From Rhodospirillaceae bacterium (GTDB lineage: Bacteria; Pseudomonadota; Gammaproteobacteria; Steroidobacterales; Rariloculaceae): a stretch of DNA of 43,742 nucleotides. The notes under the pieces are model-generated. The model was not told the DNA's origin. It saw nothing but the letters and a program-made list of their open reading frames with translations, and made no database searches. The translations under genes were made by a program, and so were the position numbers. The DNA lies in contig JAHEKF010000024.1 of the NCBI GenBank assembly GCA_024638465.1, positions 1 through 43,742 on the forward strand. The letters run 5' to 3'. Shown piece after piece: positions 7,655 to 16,835 of this stretch (position 1 is the stretch's first letter; each line of letters starts with the position of its first letter).

Positions 7655-9210
7655 TTGGCGACGACGCGCGCGGACTGAACTTCGACCTGATAAGACTGTG
7701 AATTCTGGAACGGGCCCAACCCGGTCGCGAACTGCATTCCCGTGCCGGGTGCCAGCGAACGGTTGACGACGCGATTGGTTTGCGCGATGGCTCCGCGCGA
7801 ATCGACGAATTGGATCGCCAGCACGAGATTGCCGACCGCAACGCCCGTCGGATTGCCTACCTGGACGACCAGCTGGCCCTGGCCATCGATATACGTCGCC
7901 AGCTGCAGATACCGGTTCGGATTCTGCGGCAGATCCAGCCGTACCATGGCATCCTGGGCGGCCTGTCCCGCTGGAGTACCTGAACCGGCGGCGACGCCGT
8001 AGTGCTCCATGGCAGTCGCGTAATCACCGCGGGATTCTGCAATCGCGCCGAGCGTATAGTGAGCATCGGCCGTTGGCAGCAGCTCGAGACTTGCGTAGAG
8101 ATTGGTCTCGGCCTGACTGAATTGGTCGAGTGCGCTATGCGCCAGGCCTTTTTGCAGTTGGTAGTAAAAGAATTGATCGTCGAGCGAGATCGCGTCGCCG
8201 AAATGGTCGGTCGCGTTGGCGAATCGTCGCTGCTGCAACGCGATATCGCCCTTCAACGCATGAAACATCGCTTCTTGTGGCAGCATCTCGACGGCGCGGT
8301 CGGCGAGCGTAATCGCGTCCGCTATCCGGTCGTCGAACAATGCAGCGCGTCCCTCGTCGTGCGCTTCGTAGGCCGGCTGGTTACGGCGCAGGTCCGCTGT
8401 TGCCGCGAGGTATCGGTCCCGACCGATTTCACCGCCCGGCGGAATTGCCGCGACTGTTTCGCGATTCCGGTCCACGCGTTCCTGCGACGGCGGGTGACTT
8501 GCGAACAGCCCCGAGAGCCAGCCACCGGACCCGCCGTCGGACAAGCGAACGAATGTTTCCTGCAAGGTAATCGCCGCTGTCGGATCGTAGTTTGCAGCAG
8601 CCATGTAGGTGATCCCATAGCCGTCGGCTTCCAGTTCCGCGCCGCGCGAGTAGCGCTGGTTCAGAAGCTGAGCGCCCACGCTGGCCGCACCGATCGCAAG
8701 TCCGGAGTAGTCGCTGTTTCGTGCCGCGACGGCTGTCGCCAGCAGGACGCCTTGCAGCAGCATGCCGCGCTGTAGCGCCTGGGCGCCATGTCCCGCAGCC
8801 GCATGGACGACCTCGTGGCCGAGAACGGCTGCAAGCTCCGCTTCCGAGCCGAGTTCGAGAAGCAGCCCGCGGTTGATCGCGATCTTGCCGCCGGGCAGCG
8901 CCCAGGCATTCGGTACCGAGCTGTTGAGGACCGCGAATTCGTAAGGCAGCGGCAGATCGCTGTACTGCGCGACGCGCTGGCCTACGCCGGCTACATAGGC
9001 CGTGAGCGCGGGGTCGACGACGTAGTCGCCGCCCTGCATCTGCCGCGAAGGGAAGTATTGCTGCTCGCCGATCGCAATCTGCTCCGCGGTCGAGATCAGC
9101 GCGAGCTGGCGCTCGCCGGTGACGGGATTGACTGCGCATCCGCCCAAAACTAGCGACAAAATGCCGCTAAATACCGCTAAATAGCCCCTATTTGTTGCTA
9201 TCTTCCGCAT
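7651..9210 (-). CDS. M48 metalloprotease lipoprotein with TPR repeats
   Basis: A 519-residue envelope zinc protease. The signal peptide ends at lipobox Cys25 (LVLGGC), so it is likely anchored to the outer membrane facing the periplasm. The zinc site is GHEVVHAAAGH (His132, Glu133, His136) with the third-ligand motif ELEADGYGI near residue 200. Residues about 290-430 hold TPR-like helices, and a C-terminal beta domain follows. This is the layout of BepA/YfgC-like proteases that survey outer-membrane protein assembly, although the C-terminal domain makes it longer than E. coli BepA. It lies 23 nt downstream of the TRAP binding-protein gene on the same strand. Confidence 0.9.
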   Translation of the reverse strand: MRKIATNRGYLAVFSGILSLVLGGCAVNPVTGERQLALISTAEQIAIGEQQYFPSRQMQGGDYVVDPALTAYVAGVGQRVAQYSDLPLPYEFAVLNSSVPNAWALPGGKIAINRGLLLELGSEAELAAVLGHEVVHAAAGHGAQALQRGMLLQGVLLATAVAARNSDYSGLAIGAASVGAQLLNQRYSRGAELEADGYGITYMAAANYDPTAAITLQETFVRLSDGGSGGWLSGLFASHPPSQERVDRNRETVAAIPPGGEIGRDRYLAATADLRRNQPAYEAHDEGRAALFDDRIADAITLADRAVEMLPQEAMFHALKGDIALQQRRFANATDHFGDAISLDDQFFYYQLQKGLAHSALDQFSQAETNLYASLELLPTADAHYTLGAIAESRGDYATAMEHYGVAAGSGTPAGQAAQDAMVRLDLPQNPNRYLQLATYIDGQGQLVVQVGNPTGVAVGNLVLAIQFVDSRGAIAQTNRVVNRSLAPGTGMQFATGLGPFQNSQSYQVEVQSARVVAN

Positions 9211-9233
9211 TCTTGCGAGATCGAGTCTGCTGT

Positions 9234-10319
9234 TCAGCCGCCGTCACCGGGCGGCAGCGTAAACGGCGCCGAGATCTCGAGCCAGGGCTCGATCGCGGTG
9301 CGGTAGGCGTTGATGGACTCGTAGATCCTCGCGACCGCCGGATCGCTCGCGGCGAGTTCTTCGAGGACCTCGACGCTGTGTCGCTGCAGCGCGTCGAGAA
9401 CATCGTCCGGAAAGCGGCGCACGTCCACGCCATGCTCATTGATGAGCGTCTGCAGGGCTTCGTGATTGCGCGTATTGAACTCCGCGAGCAGGAAACTGTT
9501 CTCGGCGAAGCAGGCTGTCCGCACGATATGCTGAAGCTCTGCCGACAGACTTTCGAACGCTTCGCGGCCAACCAGCAGTTCGAGTGCGCCCGACGGCTCA
9601 TGCCATCCCGGATAGTAGTAGTACTGCGCGGCCTGATGCAGCCCGAACGCCATGTCGTTGTAGGGTCCCACCCATTCGGTTGCGTCGATCGCCCCGGTCT
9701 GCAATGCCGTGAAGATCTCGGAACCGGCTGTCAGTACCGGCAACGCGCCCGCGCGTTGCATCACCTCGCCGCCGAGACCGGCAATTCGCATTTTCAGCCC
9801 GACAAGATCGGAAACCGAGTTGATCTCGCGATTGAACCAACCTCCCATTTGCGGGCCGGTATTGCCTGCGATGAACGGGATGACATTCTGCGGCGCATAG
9901 GCCTCCTGCCACAGTTCGAGGCCGCCACCATGAAAAAGCCAGCCGTTGAAGACTTCGGGCGACATGCCGAATGGCACACTGCCGTAGAGTTGCGACGCCG
10001 GGATCTGCCCGCGCCAATAGATCGGGGCAGAATGACCGAGCTCGATGGTACCTCTCGATACGGCATCAAGAACCTCGAACGCAGGTACGAGTTCGCCGGC
10101 CGCGAAGACCTCCACGGTAATGCGGCCTCCGGAGAGTTCCTCTATCCGGCGCGCAAGCCGGCTCGCTGAAACGCCATGGCCCGGAAAGTTCGGCGGCCAG
10201 GACGTCACCATCCGCCATTCGTGGCGTTCCTCCGCAGCCATCGGATCTCCGGGGTTCTCGGCCTGCGTGCAGGCCGCCAACGTCCCGAGGCTCCCATAGA
10301 TAAATGAGCGTCTTCGCAT
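9234..10319 (-). CDS. TRAP transporter substrate-binding protein, DctP family (TakP-like)
   Basis: A 361-residue periplasmic solute-binding protein. MRRRSFIYGSLGTLAAC carries an Arg-rich start and a lipoprotein-like Cys17, so it may be lipid-anchored. The body matches DctP proteins: GGRITVEVFAAGELVPAFEV, the lid motif GAIDATEWVGPYNDMAFGL, and a YYYYPGWHEP stretch reminiscent of TakP, which binds 2-oxo acids. The start at 10319 is chosen because the signal peptide begins there; an ATG at 10403 would add 28 residues without a signal. No DctQ or DctM membrane subunit is nearby, so it must partner with subunits elsewhere. Substrate uncertain. Confidence 0.88.
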   Translation of the reverse strand: MRRRSFIYGSLGTLAACTQAENPGDPMAAEERHEWRMVTSWPPNFPGHGVSASRLARRIEELSGGRITVEVFAAGELVPAFEVLDAVSRGTIELGHSAPIYWRGQIPASQLYGSVPFGMSPEVFNGWLFHGGGLELWQEAYAPQNVIPFIAGNTGPQMGGWFNREINSVSDLVGLKMRIAGLGGEVMQRAGALPVLTAGSEIFTALQTGAIDATEWVGPYNDMAFGLHQAAQYYYYPGWHEPSGALELLVGREAFESLSAELQHIVRTACFAENSFLLAEFNTRNHEALQTLINEHGVDVRRFPDDVLDALQRHSVEVLEELAASDPAVARIYESINAYRTAIEPWLEISAPFTLPPGDGG

Positions 10320-10411
10320 GCACCCATTCTGCCTTGGTCCAGCAATCATCGCCAGAGAGCACCGATCGCGTGAATTGTGCATCGCGCATCTGATGAACGA
10401 CAATTCGCGCC

Positions 10412-12109
10412 ATGGACAAAGAATCTACTCGAGGGCCGGATTTTATCCGGCAGATTGTTGCGGACGACGTCGCGCAGGGTAAGCGCGACGGACGTGTTCA
10501 GACTCGTTTTCCGCCGGAGCCGAATGGCTATCTGCACATCGGACACGCCAAAGCGATCTGTATTTCTTTCAACATCGCCACCGAATTCGGCGGTAAGTGT
10601 TTTCTGCGTTTCGACGACACTAACCCTGAAGCCGAGGATACCGAGTTCGTCGAGGCGATAGAGAGAGACGTGCGTTGGCTCGGGTTCGAGTGGGATGATT
10701 TGACGCATGCTTCGGATTATTTCCCGAAACTGTTCGAGCTCGCTGTCACACTGGTAAAAGATGGCAAAGCCTATGTCGACAGTCTCAGCGCGGACGAGAT
10801 TCGTTCGTATCGGGGTACATTGACGGAGCCGGGGAAACCGAGTCCGCATCGCGATCGTTCAGTGGAAGAAAACCTCGAACTTTTCGAGGGCATGCGTCGC
10901 GGTGACTTCGACGAGGGCCAGCATGTTCTGCGCGCGAAGATCGATATGGCTTCGCCCAACATGAACCTGCGCGATCCGACGCTTTACCGAATTCGGAAGG
11001 TCGCGCATCAGCGAACGGGCGACACCTGGTGCATCTACCCGATGTACGACTTCGCGCACACGTTGTCGGACGCGCTGGAAGGCACGACTCATTCGCTTTG
11101 CAGCCTTGAATTCGAGGATCATCGTCCTCTCTACAACTGGCTCATCGAGCAGCTGCCGGTTCCGCATCATCCACAGCAAATCGAGTTCTCGCGACTGAAT
11201 CTCATGTACACGGTGATGAGCAAGCGCAAGCTCAAGCGTCTGGTCGAAGAGCAATACGTCGATGGCTGGGACGATCCGCGCATGCCGACCTTGTCGGGAA
11301 TGCGCCGGCGCGGGTACAGGCCCGTAGCGATTCGCGATTTCATCAGTCGCGTTGGCGTCACGAAGAAAGATCATTTGATTGAACTCGGCTCTCTCGAGAG
11401 CGCAGTCCGGGATGATCTCAACGAACATGCACAACGGAGATTCGCCGTCCTGCGGCCACTGAAGATCGTGCTGACCAATTATCCGGAGGACAAAGTCGAG
11501 TTGCTCGAGGCGGCAAACCATCCCAACCGCCCCGAGCTCGGGTCGCGCGAAGTGCCTTTTTCGCGCGAGATTCTGATCGAGAGCGAAGATTTCATGGAAG
11601 ATCCGCCAGGTAAATTTCGCCGCCTGGCTCCCGGCCGGGAAGTCCGGCTTCGTTACGCGTATATCATCAAGTGCGAAGACGTCGTTAAAGACGAATCCGG
11701 AAACGTCGTCGAATTGCGTTGCACACTCGATCATGAAACACGCAGCGGCTCTGACCAGGCGCAGCGGAAGGTCAAGGGAACGATTCACTGGGTTTCCGCA
11801 GAGCACGCGATTCGAGCGAATGTCAGTCTTTACGACCGACTGTTCCGCGTGCCGACGCCGGACCGCGCGGAAGGAGATCTCGAAGACCATCTCAATCCGG
11901 ATTCGCTCGAAGTGCTCGAGAAAGCGGCGCTCGAGCCTGCGCTGGCCAATGCGGATCCGTCGGAGCCGTTTCAATTTGAACGTCAGGGCTATTTCGTTGT
12001 CGATACCGCCAGGGCTGCGGGAGACACGCTCGAGTTCCTGCGAACGGTAAGTCTCAGAGATTCCTGGGCGAAGCTCGAAGCGCAGGCCCTGCAGCAGGCG
12101 AAAAGTTAG
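10412..12109 (+). CDS. glnS: Glutaminyl-tRNA synthetase
   Basis: A class I aminoacyl-tRNA synthetase charging tRNA-Gln in the cytoplasm. The 565-residue length matches bacterial GlnRS. Class signatures are [18 protein letters not shown] (HIGH at residues 42-45) and VMSKRKL near residue 268 (KMSKS equivalent). GlnRS rather than GluRS is indicated by the [19 protein letters not shown] segment and the two C-terminal beta-barrel domains ([19 protein letters not shown]). Presence of GlnRS fits Gammaproteobacteria, which mostly do not use the transamidation route for Gln-tRNA. It is divergent from the TRAP gene and transcribed with a short gap before cfa. Confidence 0.97.
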   Translation: MDKESTRGPDFIRQIVADDVAQGKRDGRVQTRFPPEPNGYLHIGHAKAICISFNIATEFGGKCFLRFDDTNPEAEDTEFVEAIERDVRWLGFEWDDLTHASDYFPKLFELAVTLVKDGKAYVDSLSADEIRSYRGTLTEPGKPSPHRDRSVEENLELFEGMRRGDFDEGQHVLRAKIDMASPNMNLRDPTLYRIRKVAHQRTGDTWCIYPMYDFAHTLSDALEGTTHSLCSLEFEDHRPLYNWLIEQLPVPHHPQQIEFSRLNLMYTVMSKRKLKRLVEEQYVDGWDDPRMPTLSGMRRRGYRPVAIRDFISRVGVTKKDHLIELGSLESAVRDDLNEHAQRRFAVLRPLKIVLTNYPEDKVELLEAANHPNRPELGSREVPFSREILIESEDFMEDPPGKFRRLAPGREVRLRYAYIIKCEDVVKDESGNVVELRCTLDHETRSGSDQAQRKVKGTIHWVSAEHAIRANVSLYDRLFRVPTPDRAEGDLEDHLNPDSLEVLEKAALEPALANADPSEPFQFERQGYFVVDTARAAGDTLEFLRTVSLRDSWAKLEAQALQQAKS

Positions 12110-12128
12110 TCGGTATCGGGCTCGTGGT

Positions 12129-12144
12129 CTCGGCTTGCGCCGAG
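12129..12144 (+). terminator. Short hairpin after glnS, possible weak terminator
   Basis: CTCGGC-TTGC-GCCGAG forms a perfect 6-bp stem with a tetraloop, 20 nt after the glnS stop. It is not followed by a T-run, so it is at best a weak or factor-dependent terminator, or an mRNA 3'-end stabiliser. Confidence 0.3.
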
Positions 12145-12207
12145 GTATCCTCTATAACCTGATGTTACTATTAAAGTTAACAAGCAGAACAAGACGACGA
12201 TCTCTGA

Positions 12208-13332
12208 ATGGTTTCCCCGCGCTATCAACAACGAGTTGAGGAAATGCTGGCCGCCGCCGATATCCGCATCGGCGGGGATCGCCCCTGGGACGTAACGGTT
12301 CTGAACGACGAGACGTATCCGCGCGTCATCGCCCAGGGAATGCTCGGCGTCGGTGAAACCTATATGGATGGCTGGTGGGAGTGCGAGCAGCTCGATGAAA
12401 TGATCTGTCGTGCGTTCCGTGCCGATTTCCATCGCCAGATCCGCCCCATCAAATATCTCTGGTTCGTACTGCAGGCACGAATCTCGAACCTGCAGCGCCA
12501 GGCACGTGCCTATCAGGTTGGGCAGGAGCACTACGATCTCGGTCAGGATCTCTATCGCGCCATGCTCGACAAGCGCATGATCTACAGTTGCGCGTACTGG
12601 AAGAATGCGTCGACGCTCGACGAAGCCCAGGAGCACAAGCTCGATCTCGTTGCGCGAAAACTTCGGCTCGAGCCGGGAATGAAAGTACTCGATATCGGTT
12701 GTGGCTGGGGCGGGGCGCTGAGCTATCTCTGCGAGCGCTATGGCGTATCGGGAACGGGAATAACGATCTCGCAGGATCAATTCGACACGGCAACGGAGGT
12801 CTGCAAGGAGTTACCAATAGAGATCCGCATTCAGGACTATCGAGAGCTCGACGAGCGCTACGATCGAATTTATTCGATCGGAATGTTCGAGCATGTCGGT
12901 CACAAGAACTACGCAACCTATATGGAAGTCGTGCGACGCTGCCTGGGACCTGACGGATTGTTCCTGCTGCACACGATCGGAAACAAGTTCTCACAGGCAA
13001 GGACCGATCCGTGGCTGACGCGCTACATCTTCCCGAACGGCATGCTGCCGTCGCCGAAGCAGGTGGCGTCGGCGGCTGAAGGCAAGCTCAACATCGAGGA
13101 TTGGCACAACTTTCCACAGGATTATGAACGCACGCTGATGTGCTGGTATCAGAACTTCGAGCGTGCCTGGCCCGGGCTTCGGGAGAAATACGGCGAGCGT
13201 TTCTTCCGGATGTGGCGCTACTACCTGCTGGCATGCGCGGGCGGATTTCGGGCTGGCGGCAACCAGCTCTGGCAGGTCGTTTTCTCGCGCAACGGGGTCC
13301 CGGGCGGCTACCTCCCGAGCGACATACGCTAG
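12208..13332 (+). CDS. cfa: Cyclopropane-fatty-acyl-phospholipid synthase
   Basis: Transfers a methylene group from S-adenosylmethionine to unsaturated acyl chains of membrane phospholipids. The product is 374 residues, close to E. coli Cfa. Visible signatures: GETYMDGWWECEQLDEMI in the N-terminal domain, HYDLGQDLYRAMLDKRMIYS (residues 108-127), SAM motif LDIGCGWGG (161-169), YDRIYSIGMFEHVGHKNY with the active-site region, and an IFPNGMLPS segment. Cfa usually marks stationary-phase membrane remodelling. It starts with ATG about 100 nt after glnS and is followed by moaA after 70 nt. Confidence 0.96.
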   Translation: MVSPRYQQRVEEMLAAADIRIGGDRPWDVTVLNDETYPRVIAQGMLGVGETYMDGWWECEQLDEMICRAFRADFHRQIRPIKYLWFVLQARISNLQRQARAYQVGQEHYDLGQDLYRAMLDKRMIYSCAYWKNASTLDEAQEHKLDLVARKLRLEPGMKVLDIGCGWGGALSYLCERYGVSGTGITISQDQFDTATEVCKELPIEIRIQDYRELDERYDRIYSIGMFEHVGHKNYATYMEVVRRCLGPDGLFLLHTIGNKFSQARTDPWLTRYIFPNGMLPSPKQVASAAEGKLNIEDWHNFPQDYERTLMCWYQNFERAWPGLREKYGERFFRMWRYYLLACAGGFRAGGNQLWQVVFSRNGVPGGYLPSDIR

Positions 13333-13402
13333 AGGGTCCCCGGATGCGTTAGTATGGTCGGCTGATACCGGCTCGCAATACTCTGAGACAGAACCAGAAC
13401 AG

Positions 13403-14449
13403 ATGGCTAACAAAGTCACGCAATGGAACGCTTCCGGCGATGTTACGGACCGCTTCTCACGGCCGTTGCGCGATCTCAGGATTTCGGTCATCGATCGCTG
13501 CAACTACCGCTGTCCGTATTGCATGCCCGCCGACGTCTACGGCGAGGCTTTCGAATTCCTGCCCCGGCGTCACTGGTTGACTGCCGGTGAGATCAAACGT
13601 GTTGCGGGCCTGATTACGCAACTGGGTGCATCGAAGTTGCGGATCACAGGCGGAGAGCCTCTCTTGCGCCGCGATATCGTCGATATCGTCGGCAAGCTGG
13701 CTTCTCTGCCCGGCGTCGATGATCTCGCTCTGACAACGAACGGTACTTTGCTCGCGGATAAGGCGAACGATCTGAAAGCGGCCGGACTAAAACGTATCAC
13801 CGTCAGCGTCGACAGCCTCGACGAAAAGATATTCAAGGAAATGAGCGGTGGCCGTGGCGACATTCACTCCGTACTGGACGGAATTGCGGCGGCCCGGAGC
13901 GCGGGGCTCGACCCGATCAAGATCAACGTCGTCGTTCAGAAAGGAAAAAACGACGCAACGATTCTGGATCTGCTGGAGCACTTCCGCGGCTCCGGCATGA
14001 TTCCGCGCTTCATCGAGTACATGGATGTCGGCACGCTCAATGGCTGGAAGCTGGACGAAGTCGTGCCGTCGAAGACACTGGTGGAGCGGATATCAGAGCG
14101 CTGGCCTTTGCGTCCGCTCGAGCGGAACTATCGTGGCGAAGTTGCGAGCCGCTACGCCTTTGAGGACGGACAGGGCGAGATCGGCTTTATCTCGTCCGTC
14201 AGCGAGCCGTTCTGCGGAGCGTGCCATCGAGCACGGTTATCCGCGGACGGCAAGCTGTATACCTGCCTGTTCGCCAGCGAAGGTCTCGATCTTCGCGAGC
14301 CTATGCGTGCCGGTATCGGAGATGCCGACCTGGTCGGCTTGTTGCAGAACGCGTGGCGAAGTCGTGAAGATCGTTATAGCGAATTAAGGGGTAAGGAAAC
14401 CAAAGCCGCCGACGAGTCCCGCGTCGAAATGTACAGGATCGGCGGCTGA
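13403..14449 (+). CDS. moaA: GTP 3',8-cyclase MoaA
   Basis: Radical-SAM enzyme that, before MoaC acts, rearranges GTP to 3',8-cyclo-7,8-dihydro-GTP in the first step of Moco synthesis. The 348-residue product has the N-terminal CNYRCPYC (Cx3Cx2C) binding the SAM [4Fe-4S] cluster, LRITGGEPLLRRD, a C-terminal cluster site in FCGACHRARLSADGKLYTC, and the Gly-Gly tail (YRIGG) needed for activity. Reading upstream of 13403 stays open to 13163, inside cfa, but similarity begins with DRFSRPLRDLRISV and the ATG at 13403 is the sensible start. The stop overlaps the moaC start (TGATG), so translation is coupled. Confidence 0.96.
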   Translation: MANKVTQWNASGDVTDRFSRPLRDLRISVIDRCNYRCPYCMPADVYGEAFEFLPRRHWLTAGEIKRVAGLITQLGASKLRITGGEPLLRRDIVDIVGKLASLPGVDDLALTTNGTLLADKANDLKAAGLKRITVSVDSLDEKIFKEMSGGRGDIHSVLDGIAAARSAGLDPIKINVVVQKGKNDATILDLLEHFRGSGMIPRFIEYMDVGTLNGWKLDEVVPSKTLVERISERWPLRPLERNYRGEVASRYAFEDGQGEIGFISSVSEPFCGACHRARLSADGKLYTCLFASEGLDLREPMRAGIGDADLVGLLQNAWRSREDRYSELRGKETKAADESRVEMYRIGG

Positions 14450-14925
14450 TGCTGTCTCACGTCGATTCTGCGAATCGCCCGACGATGGTTGATGTCGGGG
14501 ACAAGACCGTGACCCGACGGACGGCGCGGGCCCGGGCGGTCGTCGTGTTCCCGGACGATGTTATCGAAGACGAGCAGATCGGCGAAACCTTGCGCACGAA
14601 GAAAGGGCCGGTCTTCGATACCGCGATCGTGGCGGGCGTCATGGCGGTGAAACGCACTCATGAACTCATTCCGTTCTGTCATCCCATTCCACTCGAGGAC
14701 TGCAATTTGTCCGTCGAGTGGGGCGCAAAAGGCGAGGTCGTCGTCGAATGCGCTGTTCGCGCGACACACAAGACCGGAGTAGAAATGGAAGCGCTGACGG
14801 GTGCCATGACGGCAGCCCTTACGGTGTACGACATGTGCAAGGCCCTGTCGCACGGCATCGAAATCAGAGACGTAAAACTCCTGTCCAAGACCGGTGGCAA
14901 GAAGGACTTTGAGGCCGGCAAATAG
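14449..14925 (+). CDS. moaC: Cyclic pyranopterin monophosphate synthase MoaC
   Basis: Converts the MoaA product to cyclic pyranopterin monophosphate (precursor Z). The 158-residue length is typical. Diagnostic segments: MVDVGDKTVTRRTARARA, TAIVAGVMAVKRTHELIPFC, HPIPLEDCNLSVEW, and KTGVEMEALTGAMTAALTVY with active-site residues. Its ATG overlaps the moaA stop codon, and moaD follows after 5 nt. Confidence 0.97.
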   Translation: MLSHVDSANRPTMVDVGDKTVTRRTARARAVVVFPDDVIEDEQIGETLRTKKGPVFDTAIVAGVMAVKRTHELIPFCHPIPLEDCNLSVEWGAKGEVVVECAVRATHKTGVEMEALTGAMTAALTVYDMCKALSHGIEIRDVKLLSKTGGKKDFEAGK

Positions 14926-14930
14926 TCGCG

Positions 14931-15170
14931 ATGAATATCTCCGTGCAGTATTTCGCCGTGTTTCGCGAGCAGGCCGGCCGCGATACCGAAGATCTGACGA
15001 CGTCGGCGGCAACGGCCGGCGAGCTTTTCGCTGAAATTTCTACGAGGCATGGTTTCGCCGATTCCGTCGAGCGCTGCAAGGTAGCGATCAACGATGAACT
15101 CGCTTCCTGGACCACATCGCTCAGCGATGGCGATGTTGTCTTGTTCTTTCCTCCAGTTGCTGGCGGATGA
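14931..15170 (+). CDS. moaD: Molybdopterin synthase sulfur-carrier subunit MoaD
   Basis: A 79-residue ubiquitin-fold protein ending VAGG. The C-terminal Gly-Gly is adenylylated and turned into the thiocarboxylate that donates sulfur to precursor Z. QYFAVFREQAGRDTEDL is the normal MoaD N terminus. Its stop overlaps the moaE start by 4 nt, which fits stoichiometric production of the MoaD-MoaE synthase complex. No MoeB adenylyltransferase is in this window. Confidence 0.95.
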   Translation: MNISVQYFAVFREQAGRDTEDLTTSAATAGELFAEISTRHGFADSVERCKVAINDELASWTTSLSDGDVVLFFPPVAGG

Positions 15171-15616
15171 GCTTCGAGATTACAGAGGACGCGATCGATC
15201 CCGTCGCGAGAAAGGCGGAGCTGGACCACGATTCCGCTGGCGCCTGCGCAACTTTTGAGGGTTGGGTTCGCGACCATAATGAAGGCGAAGCCGTGTCGGC
15301 GCTGGAGTACGAAGCCCATGCAGCCATTGCGTCGGCGGAGGGCGAACGGATCATTGGTGAAGCGCTGGAGCGCTTCGATGTGCTCGAGGCCCGCGGTGTC
15401 CATCGAGTCGGATACCTCGAGATCGGCGACTGTGCCGTGTGGGTAGGCGTGTCGGCCGCTCACCGTGGCGCGGCCTTTGACGCCTGTCGATACATCATCG
15501 ACGAGCTCAAGCAACGAGTGCCGATCTGGAAGAAAGAGCACTATGCGGACGGCCCTTCAGGATGGATCAACGCAGTAACTGGTAAAGAGACGCCCGACTC
15601 CGGCGCGCCGCGCTGA
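15167..15616 (+). CDS. moaE: Molybdopterin synthase catalytic subunit MoaE
   Basis: Large subunit of molybdopterin synthase, transferring sulfur from MoaD thiocarboxylate to precursor Z. The 149-residue product shows FEGWVRDHNEGEAVSALEYE, HRVGYLEIGDCAVWVGVSA, HRGAAFDACRYIIDELKQRV and the catalytic-Lys region PIWKKEHYADGPSGWI. It is the last gene of the moaA-C-D-E run and is convergent with the cytidylyltransferase gene only 3 nt away, leaving no room for a conventional terminator. Confidence 0.96.
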   Translation: MSFEITEDAIDPVARKAELDHDSAGACATFEGWVRDHNEGEAVSALEYEAHAAIASAEGERIIGEALERFDVLEARGVHRVGYLEIGDCAVWVGVSAAHRGAAFDACRYIIDELKQRVPIWKKEHYADGPSGWINAVTGKETPDSGAPR

Positions 15617-15619
15617 GTT

Positions 15620-16231
15620 CTAGACCATCCGCTCCTCGAGTCTGCGCCGGTCCTCTGCTGTGTCGATGTCGACTGCTGCTGACGGCATGTCGATGAACTT
15701 CGTCTTGTCGTTTTCGAGTAGTGCTTTCGCGCCGCGATCGCCCTCCAGCTCACGTAGCCGCGGCCAAAGGCGGCGCGGAAGGATTGCCGGAACACCGAGT
15801 TCGCCGTCGTAGCGGGCCGCAACCGCTGCTGATGGTTGCCGGCGCCATACGCTCGCGAGTCGAGCCAGATCGCGGGCGTCGACGCGGACCTGATCCGTAA
15901 GCATGATCAGAGCACCGCGGGCTGGCTGCGGTAGCAGGCCGATGCCGGCGCGAAGCGAGGTTGAAATTCCTTGCTTCCACGCAGCGTTATAGATCACCGG
16001 CAAGTCGCCAAAGTTTCTTCGTAGTAGCGATCTCATACGCAACGCCTGGGCCCCGACGACGACAACGACTCTATCGGGAGCGACTTTGAGTGCGTCGTCA
16101 ACGGCTCCAATCAGCAACGGTTTTACGGGATCGCGTAACAATTGCTTCGGGTAGCCGAGCCGGCGCGAGCCGCCAGCTGCCAGCAGCACGCACCATAGCT
16201 CAGCACCAGTTACGAATGACCTGGACGTCAT
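15620..16231 (-). CDS. MocA-type molybdenum cofactor cytidylyltransferase (NTP transferase)
   Basis: A 203-residue nucleotidyltransferase of the MobA/MocA fold. Key segments: VLLAAGGSRRLGYPKQLL (nucleotide-binding loop, with the KQLL typical of MocA/PucB-like members), YNAAWKQGISTSLRAGI, and GALIMLTDQVRVDARDLA. MocA adds CMP to Moco to give the cytosine dinucleotide used by xanthine-dehydrogenase-type enzymes, while MobA adds GMP; the loop favours MocA, but this is not certain. I use ATG 16231; a GTG at 16240 in the same frame lies inside the -10 box proposed for this gene. Confidence 0.85.
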   Translation of the reverse strand: MTSRSFVTGAELWCVLLAAGGSRRLGYPKQLLRDPVKPLLIGAVDDALKVAPDRVVVVVGAQALRMRSLLRRNFGDLPVIYNAAWKQGISTSLRAGIGLLPQPARGALIMLTDQVRVDARDLARLASVWRRQPSAAVAARYDGELGVPAILPRRLWPRLRELEGDRGAKALLENDKTKFIDMPSAAVDIDTAEDRRRLEERMV

Positions 16232-16238
16232 TCGGCCC

Positions 16239-16266
16239 ACTATACTGGATGCAATTTATTACATAA
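16239..16266 (-). promoter_or_regulatory. Candidate promoter for the mocA-like gene
   Basis: On the minus strand TTATGT (16266-16261) and TATAGT (16244-16239) are 16 nt apart. Transcription would begin almost at the ATG at 16231, implying a leaderless or very short-leader mRNA. By eye only. Confidence 0.3.
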
Positions 16267-16354
16267 GGTTGCGCCGTCGCTGTAGCCCGGCGAATGCGGT
16301 AATCTAGACAAAATAATCCGAATAACAAGAAGACCAGAGAGACGACGGGGATTC

Positions 16355-16831
16355 GTGAATATTCGCTTGAGTCTGGCGAAGCGCAGAGATGCACCGGCGA
16401 TCGCCTGTATGGCTCGTACTCTGATTGAGGACGGGCTGCCTTGGTCGTGGAACGAAACGCGCGTCGCTTGCTGTCTCGCCAATCCGGACTGCATTGTCAT
16501 CACTGCGCAGGACGGCAACCGGCTGGTCGGCTTCGCGATTATGGAGTTCCACGATGATCGCGCGCATCTGAGCCTGCTTGCAGTCAAACCGGGATACCAG
16601 CGACAGGGTATCGGCCGCGCGTTACTCGATTGGCTCAACTCCTCTGCTCGTACTGCAGGTACCTTTCTCGTACATCTGGAGGTGCGGGCCGGCAACGAGT
16701 CGGCGAAGGCGTTTTATAGACGTCTGGGATTCCGCGAGGCCGGAGCGCGACGAGGTTATTACGACGGTCGTGAAGATGCCGTACGCATGGCCTGCGATCT
16801 TTCGCTAAACGCAATCTCTTCTGCGGTCTGA
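16355..16831 (+). CDS. GNAT family N-acetyltransferase
   Basis: A 158-residue acetyltransferase of the GCN5 superfamily. The acetyl-CoA loop is AVKPGYQRQGIGRALLDWL (Q/RxxGxG/A type), with NESAKAFYRRLGFREAGARRG as the following conserved helix-strand. It resembles RimI-like enzymes but lacks a clear reason to name the substrate. It starts with GTG after an ACGGGG ribosome site. It is divergent from the mocA-like gene and sits 4 nt before moaB, so the two are probably co-transcribed although no functional link to Moco is evident. Confidence 0.88.
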   Translation: MNIRLSLAKRRDAPAIACMARTLIEDGLPWSWNETRVACCLANPDCIVITAQDGNRLVGFAIMEFHDDRAHLSLLAVKPGYQRQGIGRALLDWLNSSARTAGTFLVHLEVRAGNESAKAFYRRLGFREAGARRGYYDGREDAVRMACDLSLNAISSAV

Positions 16832-16835
16832 GCTT

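Noticed and set aside
9192-10169. Long open frame on the plus strand opposite the TRAP binding-protein gene
   Set aside because: It mirrors a strongly supported minus-strand gene, shows no family motif and has no ribosome site; GC-rich codon bias keeps the complement open.
10859-11974. 371-codon minus-strand frame inside glnS
   Set aside because: Antisense shadow of glnS, with no recognisable domain.
13163-13402. N-terminal extension of moaA into cfa
   Set aside because: Overlaps cfa by 170 nt, is unlike any MoaA, and a good ATG exists at 13403.
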